DNA of 64,000 nt from an uncultured Bacteroidales bacterium (lineage in GTDB: Bacteria; Bacteroidota; Bacteroidia; Bacteroidales; Paludibacteraceae): assembly GCA_900320865.1 (NCBI GenBank), contig ONTT01000001.1, forward strand, positions 1 to 64,000. Direction: 5' to 3'. The notes beneath the pieces were generated by a model. It was given only the letters and a program-made list of their open reading frames with translations, was not told the origin of the DNA and did no database searches. Each line of letters begins with the position of its first letter. Position 1 is the first letter of the stretch. Position numbers and translations under genes: made by a program. Shown piece by piece: positions 32,111 through 40,213 of the stretch.

Positions 32111-33076
32111 ATGGATATTTCAGTTATTGTACCTCTGTTTAATGAGGCCGAATCGCTACCGAAGTTATACGAATGGATAGCGAAGGTGATGAAAGAGAAC
32201 AAGTTCTCTTATGAAGTCATCTTCGTCAATGACGGATCGACGGATGAGTCGTGGGAAGTTATCAGCCAATTGAAAGAGGAAAGTAAAAAGGCGAAAGAAG
32301 GAGCTGTAAGAGGTATTTGTTTCCGTAGAAATTACGGAAAGAGTGCGGCGTTATACTGCGGTTTTAAAGCAGCGGAAGGGGATGTGGTTATTACGATGGA
32401 TGCTGACCTGCAGGATTCTCCGGACGAGATTCCGGAACTCTACCGAATGATCAAAGAGGACGGTTTTGATTTGGTGAGCGGATGGAAACAGAAACGTTAC
32501 GATAATAAATTTACGAAGAATATTCCTTCCAAGCTCTTCAATGCTACGGCACGTCGTGTGACGGGTATCAAGTTGCACGACATGAACTGCGGTCTGAAAG
32601 CCTATCGCAACGAAGTGGTGAAGAATATCGAGGTCTTCAGCGAAATGCACCGCTATATTCCGTTTTTGGCGAAGAATGCCGGTTTTACGAAGATCGGCGA
32701 GAAAGTGGTACAGCATCGCAAGCGTGAGTTCGGTACTTCAAAGTTCGGTATCAACCGTTTTGTGAACGGTTATCTGGACCTTATGACGCTGTGGTTCCTG
32801 AACAAATTCGGTAAACAGCCGATGCACTTCTTCGGTTTGGCAGGCAGCCTGATGTTCTTCATCGGATTTATAGCGGTGATTGTAGTGGGCAGCATGAAAC
32901 TCTATGCGCTCTCGCACCATGTACAAGCGATGTTGGTGGGTGTGAATCCGTATTTCCACATCGCGATACTGATGATGATTTTGGGTTGTATGCTGTTTCT
33001 GGCCGGTTTCTTGGCGGAATTGGTCATTCGCAACAGTCCCAGTAGAAACGACTATCTGATCAAAGAGGAAATCTAA
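32111..33076 (+). CDS. Family 2 glycosyltransferase, DPM1/GtrB type
   Basis: A 321-residue protein: GT-A domain with VPLFNEAESLPKLY, FVNDGSTDESW and the metal site DADLQDSPDEI, and two C-terminal membrane helices (about 235-265 and 275-305). This is the plan of polyisoprenyl-phosphate glycosyltransferases such as GtrB and ArnC, which load a sugar onto undecaprenyl phosphate at the cytoplasmic face. The sugar cannot be told. It overlaps the next gene by one base (TAATG). Confidence 0.9.
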   Translation: MDISVIVPLFNEAESLPKLYEWIAKVMKENKFSYEVIFVNDGSTDESWEVISQLKEESKKAKEGAVRGICFRRNYGKSAALYCGFKAAEGDVVITMDADLQDSPDEIPELYRMIKEDGFDLVSGWKQKRYDNKFTKNIPSKLFNATARRVTGIKLHDMNCGLKAYRNEVVKNIEVFSEMHRYIPFLAKNAGFTKIGEKVVQHRKREFGTSKFGINRFVNGYLDLMTLWFLNKFGKQPMHFFGLAGSLMFFIGFIAVIVVGSMKLYALSHHVQAMLVGVNPYFHIAILMMILGCMLFLAGFLAELVIRNSPSRNDYLIKEEI

Positions 33077-34308
33077 TGGCTCAGAGTCTGGATGAACAAA
33101 TAAGCACGATCGAACGGGCTTTAGGCGAGAGCATGATAGAACATGCCCTTGTGGTAGTGCGCACCTGGCTGAACGAGTTGGGTGAGAATAACCCGTTCGA
33201 GGAGGCTTTTCGTACCATCCAGACGCAGTATAACGAGTTATTTACGCGTTGGTTGAATATCGATGAACCGCACGCAGCGGAGGAACTGAACGTTTTAACA
33301 GGCGATACGTATCAACTGGTAGATGCAGTGTATGCAGAACTGCGTCTGAAGCGCGGTTTATCGCCTGATATGCGCAGTTTCAATGCCGATTCGCCACAGT
33401 CGGTAATGAATTATTTTGCGAATAACATACGTCTTCGTCCGGAGGATTTTGAGTGGTTGCATGAAGTGACAGAAGATGAGTCACAGGTAAGTATTGCGTT
33501 GATGGCTTTGAATGCCCTGACGCGTAACTTACGCGAGTGCTTCAATACCGATGCTTTTTTGGCGGTGATAGACGGTATAAATGCGTCGAATGAGCTCATT
33601 CGAGATCAGAGTCTGGCGAATGCGTTCGTGCTGCTGATACACTATGATATACGTATTGACTTCTTCCCGACGATTCAAGATGCTTTTGCCAATGCGATCG
33701 CGGATATGAACGATGGCGGGGAGCATGCCTTCGATGTACTATGCGCGTTTATTCGTTCCTTGCCGGCGAAGGATGCAGACGCTTCTTCGAATGCCGACGA
33801 GGCTTTAAACCAATTGCCGGAACTGCTGCGCGAGATGTTGGAGAAAATGGGCATGAAGGATGAGGTGCACTCCATGATGGCTTGGATTCCGAAATCGGAA
33901 CAGGAGTATATCGGAGGCTTGATACAACTGCTGCCTCAGACCTGGTTATACGAAGTGCTGGTAGCCGGAGAACCTATCCGCGAGAATATCTTAACGAAGG
34001 ACTATCTGCGTTTGGGAAACCGCGAATTCATGTGGTCACATATCAATATTGCGGAGCAGTATTTTGTTGAACTGCTGCGCAAGGGTTCGACCAAACCGAT
34101 GGATTATATCAATTACGGCCACTGTCTGCTGCTGAAAGGCGACCGAATGATGGCTTTTGAGAACTATCGTCAGGCCCGACAGTTATGCGGGAATGTAAAA
34201 GACTTCTTTAATCTCTTCCGACCCGATCGGCGCCAATTGGTGGATTGCGGCGTGCCGGTAGAGTTTATCTATCTGATCGAAGATCAGTTGCTAAAAGGCA
34301 ACTCCTAA
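33076..34308 (+). CDS. Hypothetical protein with TPR-like C-terminus
   Basis: A 410-residue soluble, acidic, mostly helical protein without a signal peptide. The last 80 residues (FVELLRKGSTKPMDYINYGH, CLLLKGDRMMAFENYRQARQ) look like TPR repeats. Such helical proteins are found in Bacteroidales genomes without known function. The start overlaps the stop of the glycosyltransferase by one base, so the two are translated together. Its 3' end overlaps the convergent PagL-like gene by 18 bp. A role in assisting the glycosyltransferase is only suggested by position. Confidence 0.7.
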   Translation: MAQSLDEQISTIERALGESMIEHALVVVRTWLNELGENNPFEEAFRTIQTQYNELFTRWLNIDEPHAAEELNVLTGDTYQLVDAVYAELRLKRGLSPDMRSFNADSPQSVMNYFANNIRLRPEDFEWLHEVTEDESQVSIALMALNALTRNLRECFNTDAFLAVIDGINASNELIRDQSLANAFVLLIHYDIRIDFFPTIQDAFANAIADMNDGGEHAFDVLCAFIRSLPAKDADASSNADEALNQLPELLREMLEKMGMKDEVHSMMAWIPKSEQEYIGGLIQLLPQTWLYEVLVAGEPIRENILTKDYLRLGNREFMWSHINIAEQYFVELLRKGSTKPMDYINYGHCLLLKGDRMMAFENYRQARQLCGNVKDFFNLFRPDRRQLVDCGVPVEFIYLIEDQLLKGNS

Positions 34309-35583
34309 GCCGGCGTCGATAAATTCGGCACGAACACCGTGTGTTTTCAGTCCTAATTGCACGAAGAGGTGGTCAAGTACGTGATACTTGAGCACGAATT
34401 GCATGTAACACCAGCCGTCCTGATAATTGCTGGCTTTGGAGAAGTCGTACGCATAGAAGACGCCGCGGTTAAGGGATGTACCTGCGTCCGCTGCTGCTTT
34501 GGCTTGCTCATAGGGCTCCAAGTTCTTGATAGGGTCGAAGACATAGAAGCCGACATGGAGGCCGGCAGTTAACTTGCCGATGATAAATTCCGGTTGAAGG
34601 CTTATACCTACGCGGAAACAATTCTTTATATCGCGCTGCGCGAGATAGGTCTTGCCGAAATAGGTAATCGGCGCGCCGGGATTTGCTGCTGCGAACTCAT
34701 CGTTGACAGCTCCGTAATAACCGTCATAGAAAGCATCGACACCTGCACCTATACGGAAGACGCTGAAGGGAACCCAGTAGGCTGCGGCTTTGAGGGAAGC
34801 GACGCCATAGAAACGCTGACCGTTTTGGTTGTCGGCATAGTAGTTCTGCTTTGCTCCGCCTGTAGCGCTGATCTCTACGGCCCATGGTTTATCTACGTCT
34901 TCATGCAATTCCTTGGCGGATTTGGGTTCATTGGCTATTTGGGTATTACCCGGAATGTAACGGAGACCTAATTCGCCGCCAAACATGTTATAACCGGAAT
35001 TGGGGTGCATGAAACTGCCGTTGCTGATATGATGCCATCCTCCGGAAAGGGTTATCTCAAAGCCGTCTTTGATTGGAAAATCCATGTATAGCTCCACAGC
35101 CAGATAGGCATTTAGAATAGAGCCGATGGACTGATTTGATTTCTTGAATCCTCCGTCTCCCTGATAATAAGGTCGATAGCCGTCGGGTAGGGTGTTGCGA
35201 TAGGTTTTGGTGACAGCTGCGACACCGATCGTAGGACGCAAACCGATGCGGAAATGGGTGCCGTTATAGAAAGGTTGGTTCATATACCCGTACGCAGCGA
35301 TGGCAGAACCTAATTGCGCATCGTTTCCTAAGTTGAGGTAACTCACACCCACGCCAATCGAGGCGTTATTCCATTGTTTGAGACTCTTCCAGCGACCGGT
35401 AGAGAGAAACTCTACGGCGAATTGTCCGCCGAGCACGGGACGTTGAATCCATGCATCTACTTTGCCGTCCGGCATCATCATATTGGCCGAGCCGCTGAGA
35501 CGGTAGGCTAATTTATATTCGGTTAAACTCCAGGCTTGCGCACAGAGGAGTACCGAAAAAAGGAACAAACCGATTCTTTTCAT
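34291..35583 (-). CDS. PagL-like acyloxyacyl hydrolase, outer-membrane protein
   Basis: A 430-residue beta-barrel-type protein with signal peptide MKRIGLFLFSVLLCAQAWS. The segment GGWHHISNGSFMHPNSGYN carries the His-Ser pair typical of PagL lipid A 3-O-deacylases (acyloxyacyl hydrolase family in Bacteroidetes), and the rest alternates as barrel strands. It is longer than Pseudomonas PagL (about 170 aa), as usual for the Bacteroidetes form. It may remove a fatty acid from lipid A. The ATG at 35583 is 8 nt downstream of the promoter's TAnnTTTG box, so the message has practically no leader. Confidence 0.75.
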   Translation of the reverse strand: MKRIGLFLFSVLLCAQAWSLTEYKLAYRLSGSANMMMPDGKVDAWIQRPVLGGQFAVEFLSTGRWKSLKQWNNASIGVGVSYLNLGNDAQLGSAIAAYGYMNQPFYNGTHFRIGLRPTIGVAAVTKTYRNTLPDGYRPYYQGDGGFKKSNQSIGSILNAYLAVELYMDFPIKDGFEITLSGGWHHISNGSFMHPNSGYNMFGGELGLRYIPGNTQIANEPKSAKELHEDVDKPWAVEISATGGAKQNYYADNQNGQRFYGVASLKAAAYWVPFSVFRIGAGVDAFYDGYYGAVNDEFAAANPGAPITYFGKTYLAQRDIKNCFRVGISLQPEFIIGKLTAGLHVGFYVFDPIKNLEPYEQAKAAADAGTSLNRGVFYAYDFSKASNYQDGWCYMQFVLKYHVLDHLFVQLGLKTHGVRAEFIDAGLGVAF

Positions 35584-35591
35584 TTCGGCGA

Positions 35592-35622
35592 CAAAGGTAC
35601 TGCTTTTTTCTGAATTACGCAA
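35592..35622 (-). promoter_or_regulatory. Promoter of the PagL-like gene
   Basis: On the minus strand TTG (35622-35620), 20 nt, TACCTTTG (35599-35592), then TCGCCGAA and the ATG. Transcription would start within a few bases of the start codon. Confidence 0.7.
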
Positions 35623-35703
35623 ATAATTTAGAGTGTAAAGTACGGATTTTGTAAAGTAGACTTAGCAAAATGCAGGTTTCTGCACATTTTTTTTTGAATT
35701 TTC

Positions 35704-35734
35704 TTGCATGAATTATGTTTTTTTTGTATTTTTG
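35704..35734 (+). promoter_or_regulatory. Promoter of the lipoprotein gene
   Basis: TTG at 35704-35706, 20 nt, TATTTTTG at 35727-35734, followed by an AT-rich leader of about 80 nt to ATG 35820. Confidence 0.75.
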
Positions 35735-35819
35735 CAGCGCTTTTGGACAAGCAATTTGAGAAATTGAACATATAATCAATTAATCAATTTCTATTTATTA
35801 ACTAAAAAAACGTTTTTTT

Positions 35820-36686
35820 ATGAAAAAGATTTTTGCTTTCATGGCAATTGCCGTAATGGCATTAAGTTTTGCTTCTTGCGACAAGAAGAATGATCCTTCT
35901 AAGGTTTCTTTCGAAATTACTGTTAGCGAGATTACTTCAACCGGCGCAACTGTTGCTGTTGTTCCGTCGGACACCACTACTACTTATTATTGGGATGTAT
36001 TCACAGCAGAATATGCTGCTGAGTTGAAGACCAAAGAGGATGTAGCTGCTGCTTTCAAAGAGATCTTCGATTATTACATCGAGACTTATCCTTCCTATTA
36101 CAGCTCATATGCTGATTTCGTTGTTACCGGTGAGGATGATTATGCTTATTCTTCTCTGAGCGCAAACACAGATTATGTTGTTCTGTGTGTAGCTTTGGAT
36201 GAGAACTGCGCAGCTGTTAGCGAAGTTACTCGCAAAGAGTTCAAGACTCCGGAAGTAGTTATCACTGAGACTGTAGACTTGGATTTCCACGCTGCAACTA
36301 TTAGCGACTACCGTGATTATGATGGTTCGTTCCAAATCGAGGCTGCAAGTGAAGACGGAAACCTGAAAGTTTTACTCAATCCGTATAGCCTGACTTTTGC
36401 AGGTTCTTTTACTGCTGCTGACTTGGATCCTGACTATTCAGGTGTTATTGACTATGAGGCTTACGAGGCTTATAGCATCGTTGATGCTGAGTTCACCGGA
36501 ACTGAGACAGCTGAGGGCGCAGACTTCGAAGGTTGGTTCACAGCTACCAACGGCGTGAAGTACAACTTCTTGTTCAATGCTGTTGTTGAGGCTGACGAGG
36601 ATGATGAGGCTCCTGCACGCTTGGCTGCAAAGAAAATGATTACTAAGAAAATTGCTAGCGAGAAATTGGCTCGTATTGCAAAGTAA
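35820..36686 (+). CDS. Surface or periplasmic lipoprotein, unknown function
   Basis: A 288-residue lipoprotein (lipobox FASC, Cys20, followed by DKKND). Residues about 28-115 look like a fibronectin-III-like domain (VSEITSTGATVAVVP); the next 130 residues are beta-rich and acidic. The protein ends in a basic stretch (KKMITKKIASEKLARIAK). Codon use is strongly biased (GCT, GAG, TTC, AAC), which with the strong promoter suggests high expression. It is flanked by a clear terminator, so it is monocistronic. Function not recognised. Confidence 0.8.
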   Translation: MKKIFAFMAIAVMALSFASCDKKNDPSKVSFEITVSEITSTGATVAVVPSDTTTTYYWDVFTAEYAAELKTKEDVAAAFKEIFDYYIETYPSYYSSYADFVVTGEDDYAYSSLSANTDYVVLCVALDENCAAVSEVTRKEFKTPEVVITETVDLDFHAATISDYRDYDGSFQIEAASEDGNLKVLLNPYSLTFAGSFTAADLDPDYSGVIDYEAYEAYSIVDAEFTGTETAEGADFEGWFTATNGVKYNFLFNAVVEADEDDEAPARLAAKKMITKKIASEKLARIAK

Positions 36687-36712
36687 TCAATTGCATTGAA
36701 AAGTATTTCAAA

Positions 36713-36743
36713 AGGCTGTCGCATTGCGGCGGCCTATTTTTTT
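36713..36743 (+). terminator. Rho-independent terminator
   Basis: AGGCTGTCGC and GCGGCGGCCT form a 10-bp stem with two wobbles around ATT, followed by a T-rich tract. Confidence 0.85.
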
Positions 36744-36799
36744 GTGTATATACGGAATACGGACGTAGTAAGGTGGGGTGGTAGAGGATACCAATTATA

Positions 36800-36865
36800 A
36801 CCTACTATTAACCTACTAATCACCTACTAATCACCTACTAATAACCTACTAATCACCTACTATTT
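36800..36865. repeat. Six tandem 11-bp units (ACCTACTAATC)
   Basis: Units at 36800, 36811, 36822, 36833, 36844 and 36855 vary only in the last three bases (TTA, ATC, ATC, ATA, ATC, TTT). The period is one helical turn. It lies between the lipoprotein terminator and the promoter at 36986. The rest of this 389-bp gap holds an inverted repeat at 36894-36983 and nothing coding. Confidence 0.9.
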
Positions 36866-36893
36866 GTCCAACGGGGATTATATTATGGGTAAT

Positions 36894-36983
36894 TTTTTAG
36901 CAAACAAAACACGCTTAAGCAAGCTTAGACGATTCCAATGAATCTTCTCTTTGCCTGCAAATCGATTATTTTTTTGCTAAAAA
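36894..36983. repeat. Inverted repeat before a promoter
   Basis: TTTTTAGCAAA (36894-36904) and TTTGCTAAAAA (36973-36983) are perfect 11-bp arms with a 68-nt loop. The right arm ends 2 nt before the TTG box of the next promoter, as in the intergenic elements at 2267 and 6542. Confidence 0.6.
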
Positions 36984-36985
36984 TC

Positions 36986-37016
36986 TTGTATATTCCAAAT
37001 ATTTGTAGTAATTTTG
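36986..37016 (+). promoter_or_regulatory. Promoter of the GH3-enzyme operon
   Basis: TTG at 36986-36988, 20 nt, TAATTTTG at 37009-37016; ATG 37076 follows after a 50-nt leader. Confidence 0.75.
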
Positions 37017-37075
37017 CACGCAAATTATAATTTGCGTAAATATGGGCCTATACAAGCAAACGAATTTTTGAGCTT

Positions 37076-37777
37076 ATGAAAACAAATAGATTTATAATTG
37101 GAATAGCGATGGTATGCCTGTTGGGCGTATCGGTTCAAGTTCAGGCGGTGAGTCGGGCGGCTCGTCAGGAAGCCATGCGTTTGTCCCGTGAGGGTTGGCG
37201 TGCTTTTCCCGATGCTCAGTCTTTGGCGGAGCAGATAGAGCAGACGAAGAACGTGCAATACGATGCGGAGGGCAAGTTATCGCATAAATATATTATCGGC
37301 GAAGGCACTTCGTCGGTTTGTCCGTCTTTAGAAGAAGCTGAAGCGCAAGCCAATGCGATGGCTCGCATCAACTTGTTGAGTCAATGTGATGTGGAGTGTA
37401 AGGCGTTGCTTACTTCTACCTCCATGCAGAACGACGATGTGACAGAGGCGCATGTGGAGAATGCATCGGTGGATGTGATAGCTTCTAAGAATCAGTTCTT
37501 CGGCTATACCGTAAAGAGTACGTATGCATATGACAATGTATCCGCAGCCCATATCAGTTCCTTCGAGATGTATTATAACGACGAGTTACTGATGCGTAAT
37601 TACGAGACAGAAACGAATGTAGAGTCTGAGATAAACTGGGAAGCGGTGACTAAATACGGATCGGTCGTTCCTTATGCTCAGAACGCCTGGCGTGTCACGC
37701 GTATGTATCGCAAGGTGCGCGGCGGTTATGAGGCGCTCATCCGCGTATGCAACTACGCTTACACAACAGAGAAATAA
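37076..37777 (+). CDS. Secreted LPP20-like hypothetical protein
   Basis: A 233-residue protein with a signal peptide (residues 6-22, cleavage near VQA). The start of the mature part (SRAARQEAMRLSREGW) and the alternating helix/strand plan with EAEAQANAMARINLLS recall LPP20-type exported proteins that are frequent in Bacteroidales. The DUF4384 protein at 5532 has a related N-terminal domain. No enzymatic motif is visible. It is 8 nt upstream of the GH3-enzyme gene and probably heads that operon. Confidence 0.7.
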   Translation: MKTNRFIIGIAMVCLLGVSVQVQAVSRAARQEAMRLSREGWRAFPDAQSLAEQIEQTKNVQYDAEGKLSHKYIIGEGTSSVCPSLEEAEAQANAMARINLLSQCDVECKALLTSTSMQNDDVTEAHVENASVDVIASKNQFFGYTVKSTYAYDNVSAAHISSFEMYYNDELLMRNYETETNVESEINWEAVTKYGSVVPYAQNAWRVTRMYRKVRGGYEALIRVCNYAYTTEK

Positions 37778-37785
37778 CAAGACGT

Positions 37786-39630
37786 ATGGCAAAGATAAAA
37801 CCCTATGTTGACCAGCAAGGCAGAGCCTTACCTTATCCCTGGTTAATTAATTTCATGCTTTGGGTGGTAGGCGGTTCTCAGACTTTCCGTTTGCGCTTCT
37901 GGAGCCGTAAGCCTCGTCACACGGCGGAGAAGACGCTGCGTGACATTCTGACTATTTCGCGTGATACCGTGTATGGCAAGGAGCACCATTTTGATCGTAT
38001 CTTAAGTGCTACGACGGCGGAGGATTTGTTCCGTCTGTATCGCTTGTATGTGCCGGTAAACAATAGTTTTGAGACCTTGCGTCCGTATGTGGAGCGTCAT
38101 AAGAACGGCGAAGAGAATGTGCTGTTTCCGGGTAAACCGGATATGTATGCCACTACTTCGGGTACGACGAGTGAACCGAAATGGATCCCGATGACCCATA
38201 AGTACCTGAAGGATGTGTACGGCAAGATGAGTCATATCTGGACGTGGAACTTCGTTAAGCACCGCAGTCGCATCTTTGGCGGTCATATCTTCACGACGGT
38301 AGGCAAGGAATGCGAAGGTTATGCTCCGGACGGAACCTTGTATGGCGCGGTGAGTGGTGTGTTGGTTCGCGATATTCCGCCTATTATCAAGAAGCATTAT
38401 ACGGGTCCTGCGGCAGTGATGTCCATTCCGGATTATGGTGCACGTAACTATACCTTGATGCGCTTGGCGCTGCAGCATCGAGATGTGACGCTATGGGCAA
38501 CAGCCAACCCCTCGACGATATTGGAGTTGCTGCGCGTGATGAATGAGAACCTTGAGGAGATGATTCATGATATCGAGACAGGTGGTATCAGCGAGAACTT
38601 CGATATTCCGTTTGAGATTCGTGCGGAGTTAGACCAGTATATCTCACCCAAACCGGAGCGTGCCGCAGAGTTGCGTAAGATTCTCGAGGAGACGGGACAT
38701 ATGTATCCGAAGGATTTCTGGCCGTGGTTGCAATACCTCAGTACGTGGAAATGCGGTAACACGAAGATCTACATGGATAAGTACATGGACCAGTTTGACT
38801 GGGATAAGACCTTCTATCAGGAGTTGGGATATATTGCGACGGAGTGCCGTTTCGGCTTCTCGCTGGATGATACGAATGAGAGTGTACTCTTCCCGCAGTT
38901 CCATTACTATGAGTTTGTTGAGGAGAGCGAGTTAGACAGTCCCCGCAAACACTTCCTTCAGATCGATGAATTGGAGTTGGGCAAACGCTACTGCGCGTAT
39001 GTGACGACCTATTCGGGTCTGTTCCGCTATAACATGAATGACCTGGTGGAGGTAGGCGGAAGGTACAAGAATACGCCTACGGTTCATATGGTGTCGAAAG
39101 TGAATGGTATTGTCTCCATGACGGGCGAGAAACTGTATGAACCGCAGTTTATGAACGCTGTGCATCAGGCGGAAGAGGAGACGGGCATCAAGACGAAGTT
39201 CTTCGTGGGCTTTGCGGATGTGGAGGAGTCGAAATACCACTTCTACTACGAGTTTGAGAACGAGAAGATTCGTCAGGAACAGGCCGAGGCGTTTACGAAA
39301 GTGGTGGACGAGAAACTGCAACATATCAACCTCGAGTACGAGAGTAAACGGCAGTCCTTCCGCTTACATGAACCGGAGACCCATATTTTGCTTTCGAACG
39401 CCTATGCGCGTTTCAAGGCAGCGTGTCTGAAGGACGGATTCCGCGATGGTCAGTTTAAGTTCAACCTGCTGATGCAGGACGAGAAACGCCGGACGAAATT
39501 TAATATGTTGCAACGCTGGGAGAATCGTTTCGAACGCTTCAGCGAGCGCGTTATAGAAGGAGCAAATAAAATCGATGATAGACAAAAAGCACGTGCTAAA
39601 CGGCGTCAAGAGCGTCGTTCTCGATCTTGA
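37786..39630 (+). CDS. GH3-family acyl-adenylating enzyme (auxin-responsive GH3 type)
   Basis: A 614-residue member of the GH3 superfamily (PF03321), the family of plant JAR1/GH3 amido synthetases. Visible motifs are the ATP loop YATTSGTTSEPKWIP, the middle FGFSLDDTNESVLFPQFHYY and the C-terminal hinge region with YRYNMNDLVEV-like GLFRYNMNDLVEVGG. These enzymes activate a carboxylic acid with ATP and join it to an amine. Bacterial substrates are mostly unknown. The start at 37786 follows the LPP20-like gene; the last 56 nt overlap the HAD gene. Confidence 0.85.
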   Translation: MAKIKPYVDQQGRALPYPWLINFMLWVVGGSQTFRLRFWSRKPRHTAEKTLRDILTISRDTVYGKEHHFDRILSATTAEDLFRLYRLYVPVNNSFETLRPYVERHKNGEENVLFPGKPDMYATTSGTTSEPKWIPMTHKYLKDVYGKMSHIWTWNFVKHRSRIFGGHIFTTVGKECEGYAPDGTLYGAVSGVLVRDIPPIIKKHYTGPAAVMSIPDYGARNYTLMRLALQHRDVTLWATANPSTILELLRVMNENLEEMIHDIETGGISENFDIPFEIRAELDQYISPKPERAAELRKILEETGHMYPKDFWPWLQYLSTWKCGNTKIYMDKYMDQFDWDKTFYQELGYIATECRFGFSLDDTNESVLFPQFHYYEFVEESELDSPRKHFLQIDELELGKRYCAYVTTYSGLFRYNMNDLVEVGGRYKNTPTVHMVSKVNGIVSMTGEKLYEPQFMNAVHQAEEETGIKTKFFVGFADVEESKYHFYYEFENEKIRQEQAEAFTKVVDEKLQHINLEYESKRQSFRLHEPETHILLSNAYARFKAACLKDGFRDGQFKFNLLMQDEKRRTKFNMLQRWENRFERFSERVIEGANKIDDRQKARAKRRQERRSRS

Positions 39631-40198
39631 TGGCACTTTATATGATAAGCGCGGCTTAGCGCATAGAATGGTGAGACGTCTCTTTTGGTGTCTGCCTCTT
39701 TTGGCGTCCGAACGTCTGGCGCGTCGTAACATGCACTATCTGCAGTTTGCGACGGGAGAGGAGTTCTACGACTGTTTCTTTCATATGATGGCTCGCGGCC
39801 ACTGGTGGAATGCGAAGATAGCCGCTAAATGGTACGAACTGGTGTATATGCCGGCAATGATTCGTCTGATCGCCAAGCGTCAACCGGTGCGCCAGGAAGT
39901 GCTGGACCTGATCTCGGAATGCAAGGAGAAAGGCATCAAGATGGCTATCTTCTCGGATTACGGTTGTGTGGTAGAGAAGTTAGAGGCGCTGCATGTGGAC
40001 CCGGGGCAGTTTGATCTGTTGGTTTCCGCTCCCGAAATGGGTTCGTTGAAGCCTTCGGAGTACTGCGCGCGTCGCGTATTGGAATTGATGGGAGCGGAGG
40101 CCGAGACAACTTTGTTTGTGGGCGACCGCGATGAGAAAGACGGAGCTGCAGCGCGAAGTGTAGGAGCGAAGTTTTTATTGGTGAATGGTGATTGGTGA
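39575..40198 (+). CDS. HAD-superfamily hydrolase
   Basis: A 207-residue HAD phosphatase with motif I VVLDLDGTLYD, a helical cap with many aromatic residues (RGHWWNAKIAAKWYELVY), motif II FSDYG, the Lys in SLKPSEY and motif IV FVGDRDEKDGAA. The substrate is unknown. It begins 56 nt inside the GH3-enzyme gene in another frame, so the two are cotranslated. Its stop codon lies in a heptamer repeat. Confidence 0.83.
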   Translation: MIDKKHVLNGVKSVVLDLDGTLYDKRGLAHRMVRRLFWCLPLLASERLARRNMHYLQFATGEEFYDCFFHMMARGHWWNAKIAAKWYELVYMPAMIRLIAKRQPVRQEVLDLISECKEKGIKMAIFSDYGCVVEKLEALHVDPGQFDLLVSAPEMGSLKPSEYCARRVLELMGAEAETTLFVGDRDEKDGAAARSVGAKFLLVNGDW

Positions 40199-40213
40199 TT
40201 GGTAATTGGTGAA
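40179..40213. repeat. Heptamer tandem repeat, five units
   Basis: TGGTGAA, TGGTGAT, TGGTGAT, TGGTAAT, TGGTGAA. The HAD stop (40196-40198) and the ATG of the next gene (40213) are both formed by it. Confidence 0.9.

Noticed and set aside
36800..36865. 11-bp array as a CRISPR
   Set aside because: Units are contiguous with no spacers and no cas genes are present.
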